This document shows, piece after piece, positions 12,531-23,992 of a DNA stretch of 64,000 bases. The position numbers and the translations under genes are program-made. Position 1 is the stretch's first letter. Each line of letters starts with the position of its first letter. The stretch comes from Venturia oleaginea (lineage: Eukaryota; Ascomycota; Dothideomycetes; Venturiales; Venturiaceae), in contig JABMLP010000029.1 of assembly GCA_013176395.1 (NCBI GenBank), positions 124,001-188,000 of the forward strand, given 5' to 3'. The notes under the pieces are model-generated. The model was not told the DNA's origin. It saw only the letters and a program-made list of their open reading frames with translations, and did not search any database.

Positions 12531-14553
12531 TCAAAGACTTTGCTTCCCTCTTGTCTCGATGGGCAGAAGACACATTGCGACAAAAGCAGCGATATAACAA
12601 ACGCCGGCCGCAAGAATAGGCGCAGAAGGATACAGGTCGCCGAACTGAGCTGCAACCACAGGTGCAAAAAATCCAGAGATTCGATTCAACAGCGACGCGA
12701 TGCCCGTCCCAGTGCCACGGCTGGGTGCAGGGAAGACTTCTGGCGTGTAGGCGTAGAGAACGCCATACATGATGTTCTGTGAGGCATTAGTCCAAACCGC
12801 GAGAAGATCAAGCAGTCCCATAACCAGGCTGATGTGGTCGACTCACCTGAAAAAAGGCTTCTATTGAGCTGCAAAATGTCTGGTAGGGCGGCGAGCTTGA
12901 AAGCGTGAACAGGTAGAGGAAGATTCCAGAGACGAGAGTTGAGATAGCCATGGTCCCTTTTCTGCCGACATATTTCATATCCACTGTGTAGCAGGCGATG
13001 ATGCTTCCAGGGACACCCACAACAGAAGTGATAAGGAAGTTTCGATAGACCTGTACTTTGAGTTAGCTTATCAACGGGAGTGGCGGAAGGATGCCTTACC
13101 ACTCCTGCGGACACAGGTGTCTGTCCCTGTCCTACATGCTCCAAGTATTGGGGCAGGAAGGCATTGAAGAGAGGATACCCCATGCCAATAGTTGCCCAGA
13201 TAAACCAGAGTAATACGGTGGTTGTACCAAGCTTCCAATCGATGAATAACGATTCAACTTTTTGCAGCGAAAACTTGCTCAGGTTGCGCTTGTTAATTTC
13301 CAAGACAGTCAACTTTGGGCGTCCGTCATCTATCGCATCTGCTGCCAGTTCTTCTAAGATGTCCGCAGTCAACCAAGTCTTCGCTCCATTGTGGTGAGCT
13401 ATCGACTGGACAACTGAGACGGCTTCTTCCTCTCGGCCTCGTGATAGGAGAAATTTGGGCGACTCGAACAGACGAAAAAGGAAAAAACGACATGCAAACA
13501 TGAACAATGTTAGAACCCCAAGAGCTGCAATGAAATACCGCCAGCCGCGATTGTTTCGATTTTCGCAGCATGGCTGAACACCGTCCGTCAGACTACAGGC
13601 TGCCAGAGCCGTGTCGCATGAGAATGGTGGAATTAATGCCCATGCCATTACGCTGGCAAGTAGCTGACCCACAGGCCACCAGACTGACAGGAGCGTCAAC
13701 AGATTTTGTGAAGAGGTAGGAATAAACTCTAAGAACAGAGCACCGTCTACTGGAAGATTGCCACCACTTAAATTAAATGGTCAGAAGTGCCGAGAGATGG
13801 ATTCAATTGGACTCACACCCCTAGTCCCATGCAACCAAAAAGAAGAGCTGTCGCGATCCAGGATGGACCTGCGGCCACCAAAGTGCCAAAGAAACCACAT
13901 ATGAGAAGGGTCGCGTTAAAGGCTGGTCTACGTCCGATAATATCGGACGCGACTCCCCAGAACGTCGATCCTATCGATAGTCCAATGAATGTAATCAGAG
14001 TGGTCGTCTTGACTTTGCTGCTCGACACGCCGAACTCTGATGATAGCTGTGGCAGGACCAGTGCCAGACCCTGGACGTGTTAGTCTGTTGGACTTTGAAT
14101 TATGATTGATCTTGAGGCAGTATTTACTTGCATCCAGAGACTAGATGAACATGTTAACAAGAGGGTTCGGTAGTTGGCCTAGATTGATGTCACATACTTA
14201 TCAGCTAGCCATCCCATTCCACAAAGCATAAAAAGCTCCCATTGATATCGTCCCATACCGATATCCTGGATAGCCTTGTTGATGACTTTGCTTTTGCGAT
14301 CATAAGAACTATCACCCCCTGAAGCTGAGAGGTCTCTTTCAATCTCATATCTCAGCCTCTCAATATCGGAATCACCATCGGCTTGGAGAAGAGGTTCAAA
14401 GTCACCATCTTGTCCATCTCCTGTTGATCGATCAGCTCCATTGACCGCATCAGGCTCGTCCCTCTTCGGATGCCGTACGCTTCTTAGAGGTATCACGACA
14501 TCCGGATGGGCCTGAGGGTTGCGAGGTCTGAATGGATTGACAAGCTTGACCAT
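12531..14553 (-). CDS. MFS transporter, sugar/SV2-like family, six exons with a 13-nt micro-exon
   Basis: Exons, read leftward, are 14198-14553, 14128-14140, 13817-14070, 13100-13766, 12847-13050 and 12531-12776. All introns are 49-70 nt with GT..AG ends, and phases agree throughout, giving 579 aa. The N-terminal 100 residues are hydrophilic. The family signature YQWELFMLCGMGWLADN spans the first helix, and its continuation NLWMQG is only made if the 13-nt exon is spliced in. The MFS loop motif G.ASDIIGRRP is present, as is PVDGALFLEF after helix 4 and PEVFPAPSRGTGTG in the second half. It resembles uncharacterised fungal transporters related to the S. pombe PB1E7.08c group. It probably sits in the plasma membrane as a proton-coupled carrier; substrate unknown. 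It shares a 238-bp divergent promoter region with RPN7. Confidence 0.88.
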
Positions 14554-14791
14554 TTCCAGTGTCGAACATCGCTCATTATTGATGGTTCGGGTGTTGCATG
14601 AGACAAAGAAAGTTGGAGTTCAAGAGGGCTTCAATAACCGCGATTAGCGCGGGCCTTAGTCATCGAATGAATGCTTCATGTGGCTGCTAATGTCCAAACA
14701 TTAACATTCAATCAACAGCTGCCACTTCCACCAGTACACATCCAGACGATCTCCATCCCTCCCTTAAACCTTCCACTCATCAACCGCCATC
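14554..14791. promoter_or_regulatory. Divergent promoter region between MFS transporter and RPN7
   Basis: Two start codons face away from each other across 238 bp. I looked for the yeast proteasome control element (GGTGGCAAA) and found no exact copy. No clear TATA box is present on the RPN7 side; its leader is pyrimidine-rich with CATCATGG around the ATG. Confidence 0.4.
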
Positions 14792-16368
14792 ATGGGTGAT
14801 GTTCAGTTCGCCCAATATCCCGACCTCGCCCTCTCCCAGAACATCTTCGAGCTCACCAATCCCCATACCGCCGAAAGTAGTCGAAATGCTGCCCTCACAT
14901 CCCTCCAGGCCGCCATCAAGGAGCACAAGATGGCCCCTCTCTACAGGCATCTCGCACATCCCACCGAAGGAGTTTTGAATTCAATCGGAGAAGGCTCAGT
15001 GGAATCACCCAAGGTGGGCGTGAGGCGCTCGAGCAGCAACATGGCCTCATTGCTGGCGACACGGAGACCTAGTGTGGACATCACTGCTCTACCGTGGGAT
15101 GAGGCTTTGTATGAGGCACTGAGCAAGGATAACGAGAAGGAGCTGGAGGCCATTCAAAAAGAGGAGGATGAGGCGGTCGAGAAGTCTGGAGAGACCGAGA
15201 TTCAGACTGCGAGAGGAAAGAGAGCTGAATTTTGGACGCGAGTTGGTGACAAGGTATACCATATCACTGGGTTTTTCTAGATTCCATGCTAATGAGACAT
15301 TCACAACAGGACAAGGCAACGGCAGCTTTCGAAGCTGTGTTTGAAAAGACCGGAATCCTAGCCACCAAGATCGATATCGTCCTCGCTCTCATCCGAATAG
15401 GCCTGTTCTTCAACGATCGCGTCTGCACAAAGAAAGCCGTTGAGCGAGCAGGTGCTCTGGTAGAGAGCGGTGGTGACTGGGATCGTCGCAATCGTCTGAA
15501 GGCATACTCGGGAATGCATCTTCTCACGGTCCGATCATACTCAGCAGCCGCCCCTCTCCTCCTCGACAGTTTGTCTACATTCACTAGCTACGAATTGTGC
15601 AATTATTCATCACTCGTCGTTAACGCTGTGCTGGCAGGATCCGTGTCCCTGAAGCGCGTAGACTTCAAGACAAAGGTTGTGGATGCACCCGAGATCAAAG
15701 CTATTCTTGGAGAAGGCGAAGACAAGTTGTCGGCGCTCTCGGGCGCAACATCGGCAGGACCAGCTGCCGGTGATGAGGACATGACGGATGCGACAAGCAC
15801 CTCTGCAACACCTGCCGCTTTGGTCAACTTGACGATGATTGGTCAAGGAAAGTCGCAGGAGGCTGGGGCTGCGGTTGACTTCAAGTCTCTTGCGAATTTG
15901 GTCAGGAGCTTATACGAGGGCAATTATAAGACATTCTTTGGTGCATTAGGCGCTGTTGAGGAGACATTCTTGTGCCAGGACCGATATCTCTACGAGCACA
16001 GGCAGTGGTACGTCCGTGAGATGAGATTACGAGGATATCAACAGCTGCTCCAGAGCTATCGCGTGGTTAGTCTGAGGAGTATGGCCAATGACTTTGGCGT
16101 ATCTGTGGACTTTTTGGACAAGTAAGTTTAACCTGCAGGCAGAATCTGAAGCTATGTACTAACAGGGAAATCTAGGGATCTGTCCAACTTCATCGCGACA
16201 GATCGCGTTCCATGCACCATCGATCGCGTTAACGAAGTCATCGAGACGAATCGACCAGACGATAAGAATAAGCAGTACAACGACGTGGTCAAGCAGGGAG
16301 ATCAGCTGATTACCAAGCTGCAAAAGTACGGACAATCAGTCAGACTGAGGGGGAGTGAGCGTGGCTAG
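14792..16368 (+). CDS. RPN7: 26S proteasome regulatory subunit RPN7 (PSMD6)
   Basis: Exons are 14792-15253, 15310-16121 and 16176-16368, with introns of 56 and 54 nt and consistent phases, giving 488 aa. The order of regions is an N-terminal helical part (YPDLALSQNIFEL), the conserved block AEFWTRVGDKDKATAAFEAV across the first splice junction, helical repeats with RIGLFFNDR, and a C-terminal PCI domain (LLQSYRVVSLRSMANDFGVS). It is a non-ATPase lid subunit that helps assemble the 19S regulatory particle. An Ala/Ser/Asp-rich loop at about residues 300-335 is absent from the yeast and animal proteins and explains part of the extra length. The protein looks intact. Confidence 0.95.
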
Positions 16369-17394
16369 TGGTTCACTTCCTCGTGACAGCGCGATTGCAT
16401 GCATGGCGTTGGATTGAGGTCAGTCTAGAACTGACGATATCGATGGTATAGATATTCTTTTTGGGTCGACAGCGATTTTGCAGATGCTGTGCAGTAACAT
16501 GTATTACCATGGGATCGACCAATTCAGCAATAAAATGATGCTTCTGCGATGTCTCTTGATATGATTCCAAAAGCTTAACAGCATATGCATCCCGAATTAC
16601 CCATGATGCCTGACTAGTCCCACCGTCTGAGAGAAGTAAGATACAGATAAACCCACCCCGCATGCAGTCCCACACGTCTTCCTCACCGCATCACGTCGTA
16701 GAAGAGTATCAATGCTCAAGAGGCGTCGCGCCGGGTCAGTTTTGACGACGAACATCTTCAACCCACTCAACCCTCAATTCTTGTAATAAATCTCCATCCC
16801 GTTATCTGCTGCGAAAAAGAAACGGTGAAATAACGAGATCTCCCGATGACGAGTAGAGATCCCCTCCGCAGTCCCTAGCTGATAACGATGCATCTTAGAG
16901 CGCCACCCTTGGGCGGGAGATGGAGATATACTTCCCTATGCCATCGTGGAGGGCACACCAATCTTTTCCATTCCCGGTTGGCAGTGCGAGGTAAGTCTCT
17001 TTGTTGTTCCTATCAGTCGATTTTTGTTGTTCCTCTCTGGGCTTGTACCACCGTCTGTCCACCCACGCCCCGCAATGTCGGCGCATACCGAGGGCCGGGT
17101 CGTTTCGGTGAAGAAACAGAGACAGATGCAGCCGTTATTCACGCACGCTGACGAGTGCATTTGGGCCCTGTGGAGTGGATCCGGAGAAAAGAAAATATGG
17201 AGGCGTCTTAATCGCTCTTGAAGCTGTTCCTTGTCACAGTATAAGAAGACTATCATCTGATACACTGAGCAGCTATTTCTACCCAAACAACGTCTCGTGT
17301 TATATCACACACGCCAGCATATCTCACGCCTTCGAATTTCAACAGGAACACCATCAGAACATCAATTAAGCGGCGACCCAATTCGATACGCAAC
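16369..17394. other. Intergenic, 3' end of RPN7 and promoter of ALT
   Basis: Many short overlapping frames are present on both strands without domains or splice support. No repeat or RNA gene is recognised. Confidence 0.45.
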
Positions 17395-18998
17395 ATGTCG
17401 GTGACTCCACAGCTCAAGAGCTTAGGTATCGATAACATCAATCCCCACGTCAAAGAAGCCAAATATGCAGTTCGTGGGCTCCTCGCTATAAAATCAGAGG
17501 AATACAGGGCGAAGCTTAAGAAGGGAGAAGGAAAGGATTTACCCTTCGACACTGTCATCTCAGCCAATATTGGCAACCCACAGCAGTTGGATCAGAAACC
17601 GATCACCTTTTTCAGACAAGTTGCCAGTCTTTTGGAGAACCCGCAGTTGTTGGAGCATGAGGATGTGCTTTTGGGGCCATTGGGGTATAAGAAGGATGTT
17701 GTGAAGAGGGCGAAGTGGTTGTTGAGTGAGGTTAACAGTGTGGGTGCTTACAGTGCCAGCGGTGGTGCTCCTGGCATTAAGCAGAGCGTTGCCGATTTCA
17801 TTGAGAGTATGCGTGGCGAATCTTCGTGGTCGGGATCGGACTAACTGGTGTCTAGGACGAGATGGTTACCCTGCCGATCCAGATCTCATCTACCTCTCCG
17901 CCGGTGCCTCCAGTGGCGTGAACACCCTCCTTCACATCATCTGTGCAACGCCAAATACTGGTGTTCTCGTTCCGATCCCACAATACCCTCTCTATACCGC
18001 CACTCTCTCCGTCCTAGACGCGAAGTGCGTCCCATACTACCTTGATGAGTCCACGGGCTGGGGCACAAGTCTTGAGAGCATCAAATCCGCTCTCGAGAAG
18101 GCAGAAAAGGAAGGCATAGACACCCGTGCCATCGCCGTCATCAACCCTGGTAATCCAACTGGTGCTTCCCTGAGCGAGGAAGAAGTCAGGGACGTCCTCA
18201 AATTCGCCGCTGAAAAGAAGTTGGTCGTGCTTGCAGATGAAGTATACCAAACCAACGTCTTCATCGGTAAATTCTACTCGTTCAAACAGGGTCTTCGTGA
18301 TCTCCAAAAGGCCGAGCCAGGTAAATACGACGAAATTGAACTCGCGTCTTTGCACTCCATTTCCAAGGGGATGGTTGGTGAATGCGGACATCGAGGTGGT
18401 TACTATGAACTCGTTGGTTTCGACAAGGATGTTGTGGCGCAGATTTACAAGTTTGTGTCTATTCAGCTTTGTCCGCCCGTGATTGGCCAGTGCATCGTCG
18501 AATGCATGGTTCATCCCCCCGTAGAGGGCGAAGAAAGCTACGAGCTCTACAAGAAAGAATACGATTCCACGTTCGAGGGATTGAAGAAGAGGGCGACGGC
18601 TTTGTATGAAGCTTTCAAAGAAATGGAGGGTGTAGAGTGTCAAACTCCTGCTGTATGTTTCCCCCCCCCCCTTCTTCCATCCTCACTCACCTCTTTCACA
18701 TATTCCATGAACATGATTTTCTAATTCGAATGAACAAATGCAGGGATCAATGTACCTCTTCCCCACCATAACCCTCAGCGACAAAGCCATCGCCGCCGCT
18801 AAAGAGGCCAATCAATCCCCAGACGAATTCTACTGTCTTCGTCTCCTCGAAGCGACGGGTGTATGTCTCGTGCCTGGTTCTGGGTTCGGACAGAAGGAGG
18901 GGACGCTCCATTTCCGGACGACGTTTTTGGCGCCGGGGACGGAGTGGGTTGGGAGGATTCGTGAGTTCCATCGGAAGTTTATGGAGGAGTATAGATAG
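17395..18998 (+). CDS. Alanine aminotransferase
   Basis: Exons are 17395-17806, 17856-18652 and 18744-18998, with introns of 49 and 91 nt, giving 487 aa. It interconverts alanine plus 2-oxoglutarate with pyruvate plus glutamate and uses PLP. Visible landmarks are ANIGNPQQLDQKPITFFRQV near residue 60, YSASGGAPGIK near 118, the AVINPGNPTGASLS loop, LADEVYQTNV, and the PLP lysine in SISKGMVGECGHRGGYYE. These are diagnostic for the ALT branch of class I aminotransferases. The N-terminus has no strong mitochondrial presequence, so a cytosolic form is possible. The last intron holds a run of ten or more C residues right after its donor (near 18660), which is a likely site of length polymorphism. 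The gene appears intact. Confidence 0.95.
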
Positions 18999-19321
18999 AT
19001 GGATAGGTGGGGGGATGGTGATGTTTTATGACCTCATGAATTTGCTGATTGAGTGAATAATTGATTGAGTGTGCTAGATGAGGAGATATGAGAAAAATTT
19101 GCGGTGCGGTGCGGTGAAAAAGATTATATTACGTGTTTTTTGTGTTACGTTTTCCTTGCTTTATCATGTCTTCATGTCTCTCTCCTCTTCATCACGATCC
19201 CTGGTCTATTCCTCAATCCAAGACAGCCAAACCTCTGATCAAATACTTCGTCCACAAACTCCCACTCTACCCCATCACCCCACAGCACCCCACCTTCCCC
19301 TAACATCTCCCCCTCCCTACT
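18999..19321. other. Convergent 3' region, no gene
   Basis: This lies between the tail-to-tail ends of ALT and the four-helix membrane protein. It is pyrimidine-rich towards 19320. Nothing else is recognised. Confidence 0.4.
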
Positions 19322-20126
19322 TCAATACCTCCCCGGAATAACCTCCACAACACCCTCCCTCTCTCCCCTGCTCCCTCTACTCTCTCTACTCCCCCTCCTC
19401 TCCCTCCGATGCCTCCTCTCCTTCTGCACCATCTCCTCCGCCCTCGTTTCAAAAGTCTGTCCCCGTTCTTCACTACTACTGCTACTGGTGTGTTTACGGC
19501 TCTCCCTCCATTCCATGGTGCTGAAGTAGGCCATTGGGAGTTGGATGAGGGCGATTGCGATTGAGACGCCGACGACGACCCAGGAGAGGGTGCAGGATAT
19601 GCCGCTGCAGCGGGAGAGGTTTGCTTGGATCATTAGGAAGACTACTGCACCCCAGAAGAGGACCTGGGGGTCGTTTGTTAGGTGGGTTTTGGGTGGGTGG
19701 GTGGAGGGGGGAGGGAGTGGAGGGGAGAATGGTGTGTACTTACTTCGAGACAGTTTATTATCATGTACGCTTTTAAACTGGCCCATCTTTTGAAGCGTTG
19801 CACGTTCTCGGTTAGGAGTTGGTAGAAGATGAAGATTATGCTTTTGGCTCCCTGTGTCATGTTAGTGGTGTATGGAGATTGTGGGGAAGCGGAGGGATGG
19901 GGGCAGGGGGGGATCGGATCGGATGGGGAGGGATCGGGTGGGGAGGGATGAGGGCAGGGGAGATAGGGTTCGTTCTTACCATTCCTAGGGCTATGGTGTT
20001 TGCTCTCGTTCTGGGCTGGTTCTTCATGAAGAGACGAGGGACGGAAAAGCCTATGGCGAGGTGGACGAGGAAGAGCTGGATGAGGTGGACTACCAGTTTT
20101 TGGCGGTGGGAGAGGGCGGTCAACAT
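19322..20126 (-). CDS. Four-helix fungal membrane protein of unknown function
   Basis: Exons, read leftward, are 19980-20126, 19744-19851 and 19322-19663, with GTAAGA/GTAAGT donors and CTAAC branch sites before CACAG/CCCAG acceptors, giving 198 aa. I chose ATG at 20126 because it directly precedes the first helix and the longer frame has only a TTG start. The conserved stretch PRTRANTIALGMGAKSIIF crosses the first splice site, and FKRWASLKAYMIINCLEVLF crosses the second, which supports the model. Four hydrophobic segments are followed by a charged, Arg/Glu/Ser-rich cytosolic tail of about 60 aa. Similar proteins are common in Pezizomycotina and are annotated only as hypothetical or integral membrane proteins. 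Confidence 0.75.
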
Positions 20127-21038
20127 TTTGATGGGGGTGAGGGAGCTGGAAGGTTTGGTGAGGGATCTAGGTGGAGATATAGAGACGCAGGAGTAACACG
20201 TTCGTGGGGATTCGGGTAGCGAGGATGAAGTTAAAGAGTTCAATACTCGGATTGTTCGGAGATCGTAGACAGGGATCGATATAGAGAGAACTGAGTGTAG
20301 ATGAAACGGGTATTAGAGACAAGAAAGGCTTGGTTAGATTGAGTGAAATGATGGAAAGGAAAAAAAAGATACTGGCACATGTCTTATACAAAGCCCAAAC
20401 AATGATCCGCAATTTCACCAACGATGAAGCTATCTTCCATCTCGCACTCAATGGTACAGGATCTTCGGGTCTCACCAGACATGCTCTAGCCTTCTCACCT
20501 CCAGCAAATTCTGGAGATCACACAAATGACCGGGTTCTTGGTCGCGGCCAAGCCCCCGTTGGAAAGCCAAGTCGTTCAGTCTGGTGGGTTGAGTGGGAGA
20601 TTGAGAGTCGCAAAGGCGGGATTGCGACGTTCAGAAGGCGCAGTTCGTGGAAAAGAGAGCTCAAAGGCATGGTTTCTACACAAATCGCGGTCAAAAGGTT
20701 ACGTCGTCGTCGTTTAACGGTGGAGGTTAGGGATGAGCTCGGTTTCGGGAGTGCTACAGGGATACTCGGGTTGGTGCTATACGAGGTGACAACTGGGAGG
20801 CAGACATTGTCATCTGGAGGAAGGATGCGAGCACGTGATTAGGGGTTCGATGGCTCAGCCTCTATTTTGAATGAACGAGACAAGCATGAGCATGATCGGA
20901 CAAGGCTGACCGGATGTAAGGAGCGTGTCACGTGAGTGTCTAAACATAGCTTGGAGGGGAAAACAATGTGGACAGGTCCTGCTCCTTCACCTTTACACTC
21001 CACTACTGACGAACGCAAAACTTGATGAACACGCGACC
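20127..21038. other. Divergent intergenic region
   Basis: This holds the 5' side of both the membrane protein (minus) and the aminopeptidase (plus). A 170-codon plus-strand frame at 20330 starts with TTG, has no domain and overlaps the likely promoter, so I did not call it. Confidence 0.45.
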
Positions 21039-22559
21039 ATGGCATCCAAGACACCAGACGGCCACCGTCAAGACCCAAGTATATGATAAGACTTCCATCA
21101 ATACCATGCGCTAACACCACAAACAGAGTCTTCGGCAGGTGCCTCGATCGCGACGGTTAATCCCCCCAAGCCAGCTGCAGCAAGCGGACTCCTTTAAGGT
21201 GTCCTCGAAGGGGAAGATGAAGACGGTGACGGTTATGATGACGACGCTCGAGTTGACTTGAAGTCTAGCAATGGTACGGAAACTTGATGCCGATAAATGC
21301 TATGCGCTAACACAGATAGGCAAAAAGAAGAAGAGAAAGAACAACAAGAAGAAGAAGAAAAAGAAAACTGGTATTGGACAGCAGACTACTCCTCCCAGAG
21401 TTGCGCTCGCCGACATCTTCCACGATCAGCCATTTCCAGAAGGTCAGATTGTTGAATATGCCATCAAAAATGAAAACCTCCAGCGCTCCACTGCCGAGGA
21501 GGTTCGCTATCTTGCTAACCTGGAGAATATGGATGATGAGTATCTGAACGATTATCGAAAAGCCGCAGAGGTCCATCGCCAGGTCCGTCAATATGTACAG
21601 ATCATCGCAAAGCCAGGTGTCACAATGAGCCATCTTGCCGATGAGGTTGAAGGAGGTGTCCGAGCACTCGTGGGTCACCAGGGTCTCGAGACTGGAGATG
21701 CTCTCAAAGGTGGTATGGGATTCCCGACCGGACTCTGCTTGAACAATGTCGCCGCTCACTGGACACCCAATCCTGGAGGCAAAGAGGTTATTCTCAAGTA
21801 CGATGACGTCCTGAGCATCGACTTCGGGGTCCACGTCAACGGTAGGATTGTCGACAGTGCGTTCACCATTGCTGCCAATCCTGTCTACGACAACCTCCTC
21901 GTAGCTGCGAAAGCGGCCACCAATACAGACCTGCAAGAAGCTGGTATCGATGCTCGCATGGACCACATTAGTGAGGCTGTTCAAGAAGTGATGGAGAGCT
22001 ATGAAGTTGAACTCAATGGCAAGATCATCCCTATCAAAGCAGTTCGCAATATCACTGGCCATAACATCCTGCGTTGCCATATACATGGAGGCAAACAAGT
22101 GCCCTTCTACAAGACGAAGACCAACCAGCGCATGGAAGAGGGTGACGTCTTTGCCATCGAAAAATTTGCTACCACTGGCAAAGGCTATATGGATGACTAC
22201 GTAGGCGTCTACGGCTATGGGCATAATGAAAATGTCCGCGCCTCTGGTCTCCACCACTCCACCGCCAAATCTCTCTTGAAAAAGATCGATGAGAATTTCG
22301 GAACTCTGGTCTTCTCCAGGCGCTACCTTGAGCGTATTGGGGTGAAGAACTATCATCTCGGTATGAGATCCCTCATTCAGAATGGAGTTGTTGAATGCCA
22401 CGGACCATTGGTCGATGTACCTGGTTCTTATGTCGCACAGTTTGAGCACGTAAGTCGTCTATGATTCGATTCTGACGTGTTGCAGCTAATGCAAGATTGT
22501 AGACTATCCTGCTCCGACCAAACTGCAAGGAGATCATTTCCCGAGGAGACGACTATTGA
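21039..22559 (+). CDS. Methionine aminopeptidase type 2, with an in-frame stop in the N-terminal extension
   Basis: Homology suggests four exons: 21039-21078, 21127-21273, 21320-22449 and 22503-22559. The start [13 protein letters not shown] and the end [16 protein letters not shown] are typical of fungal MetAP2. The enzyme removes the initiator Met and uses a two-metal site. All its ligands are visible: the His of HWTPN, Asp of SIDFG, Asp of IVDSA, His of TGHNI, Glu of FAIEKF and Glu of AQFEHT. A Lys-rich tract opens exon 3. Exon 2, however, holds an in-frame TAA at 21195-21197, with homologous sequence resuming at once in the same frame. An ATG at 21271 could bypass it by reading through the 46-nt second intron into exon 3 in frame, giving about 411 aa. 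So this is either a rescued gene or a very young pseudogene. Fungi often have several MetAP2 copies. Confidence 0.85.
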
Positions 22560-22839
22560 TGGTAAGGGCATTGAGGTGGCAAGCTACGCCTCGTCGGACT
22601 GTTTGAGCCCATCTTTCACAGACCCAATAGATGGGAAGAACATCACTCTGAAGTATTGGATCACGCTTTGATACTCGTATGCACAACACTGACCGAATAC
22701 ACTCTTTAAACCTACAGTACATCGAAATGAATCCTGGTATAACTTCGGACCGTTCTCCAAGCCATCCCAAATCCGTGACGAATTAAGCCTTGTAAATTTC
22801 CACTTCTTCCGTGCTCGGTGATACCGGTAAGAGGCATTC

Positions 22840-22872
<33 letters not shown>

Positions 22873-23453
22873 AACAAAACTTCCACAACTTTCCTACTCG
22901 CAGCTCCTATCACGCGATATCCCAATCTTCTGAATTCGTTATCGGCGCCCTGCTAGCATCTTGCCTCAAGTCCGCGCTTTGCGACTGGGGATGATTCTCC
23001 CTACTGATACATATAACTCCCGCGGTTACTACTGCTAGTAGCAAGAAGAAGGCTTACTTACTGTACCGCGAATCCCGAATATGAACTTCTGGTGCGCTCT
23101 ATTACTTTCTCGTAACCGCCTAGTATTCGCTCTATAATTAGTCACGTTCGGATGCAGCGACTTTTGGTCTTGGTCTTGGTCGGTGAGCTGGTAGTACAGA
23201 TCTTTCTCACAGTAAGTCCATCACCTTTGCGAAATATGGATAGGATTGGATGGCCTTGTGATCTCTGCAGTGATTATTAGGTTTCAGAAGTACAAGGTTC
23301 GCTCATGGGTCTCGGTTATTAATTGCTATAGATAGCCGAGCTGGGGGGGTGGGGGGTAACGTACGCGGTACGAGATACTTGTCATCGTATTATTCCTACT
23401 ACGCCTGACTATTATTAACTATTCCTGAATAAATCCATCTCTTATCGCTATAT
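22560..23453. other. Intergenic, no gene recognised
   Basis: This follows the aminopeptidase and runs to the left end of an LTR. It contains a (CAA)n microsatellite and a G-rich run near 23341-23356. No coding sequence is recognised. Confidence 0.45.
22838..22872. repeat. (CAA)n microsatellite
   Basis: About ten uninterrupted CAA units lie downstream of the aminopeptidase gene. It is non-coding as far as I can see. Confidence 0.9.
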
Positions 23454-23992
23454 TGTTACGGGGATCTCGTTTCTCAACACAGTTGATTATGTCAAGACCT
23501 TCTTGACACCTGTGTCCTCTTGTTCTGATCCGCGGGTTTGCGGTAAGGGCAATATCAGTCTGGAAGTACTTACCTTAAGTACCTTCCCTTGATCAGGTTC
23601 TTTGGAGGCTCACTAGATCCTAGCCGTCCGATGTATCTCCCAATTCAATTGTCGCCTAACCGATTTGATCCTCAGATCAATCTTGAACGCTTGTCGATTA
23701 GTATGAAGGTTGGGGGTAGGCTTGCTTCGTGTGCATATGACTTGTGCTTGATTGTATCTAAGTAAAAGGTCGTTACTGTAGTAGGTTGAAGAAGCTCCTA
23801 TGTGAGAAACATAACATGAGATAACCACGAAGAGAGAAAGGAAAGTCCGTCCAACGTCCTCCCTATATACCCTTCTGGTTCTGGGTGCCAAGATGTATTC
23901 CCACAACTTCAGATCTGTGAGCACTGCCAAGAACTGTGGGAATATCACGTGACTCTTGCACGTACTATTCTCCTTTACGACTGACCCCGTCG

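Noticed and set aside
20330..20842. A 170-codon plus-strand frame
   Set aside because: Starts at TTG, has no domain and overlaps the divergent promoter region.
21307..22449. A 380-codon minus-strand frame
   Set aside because: Exactly antisense to the aminopeptidase catalytic exon, without recognisable domains.
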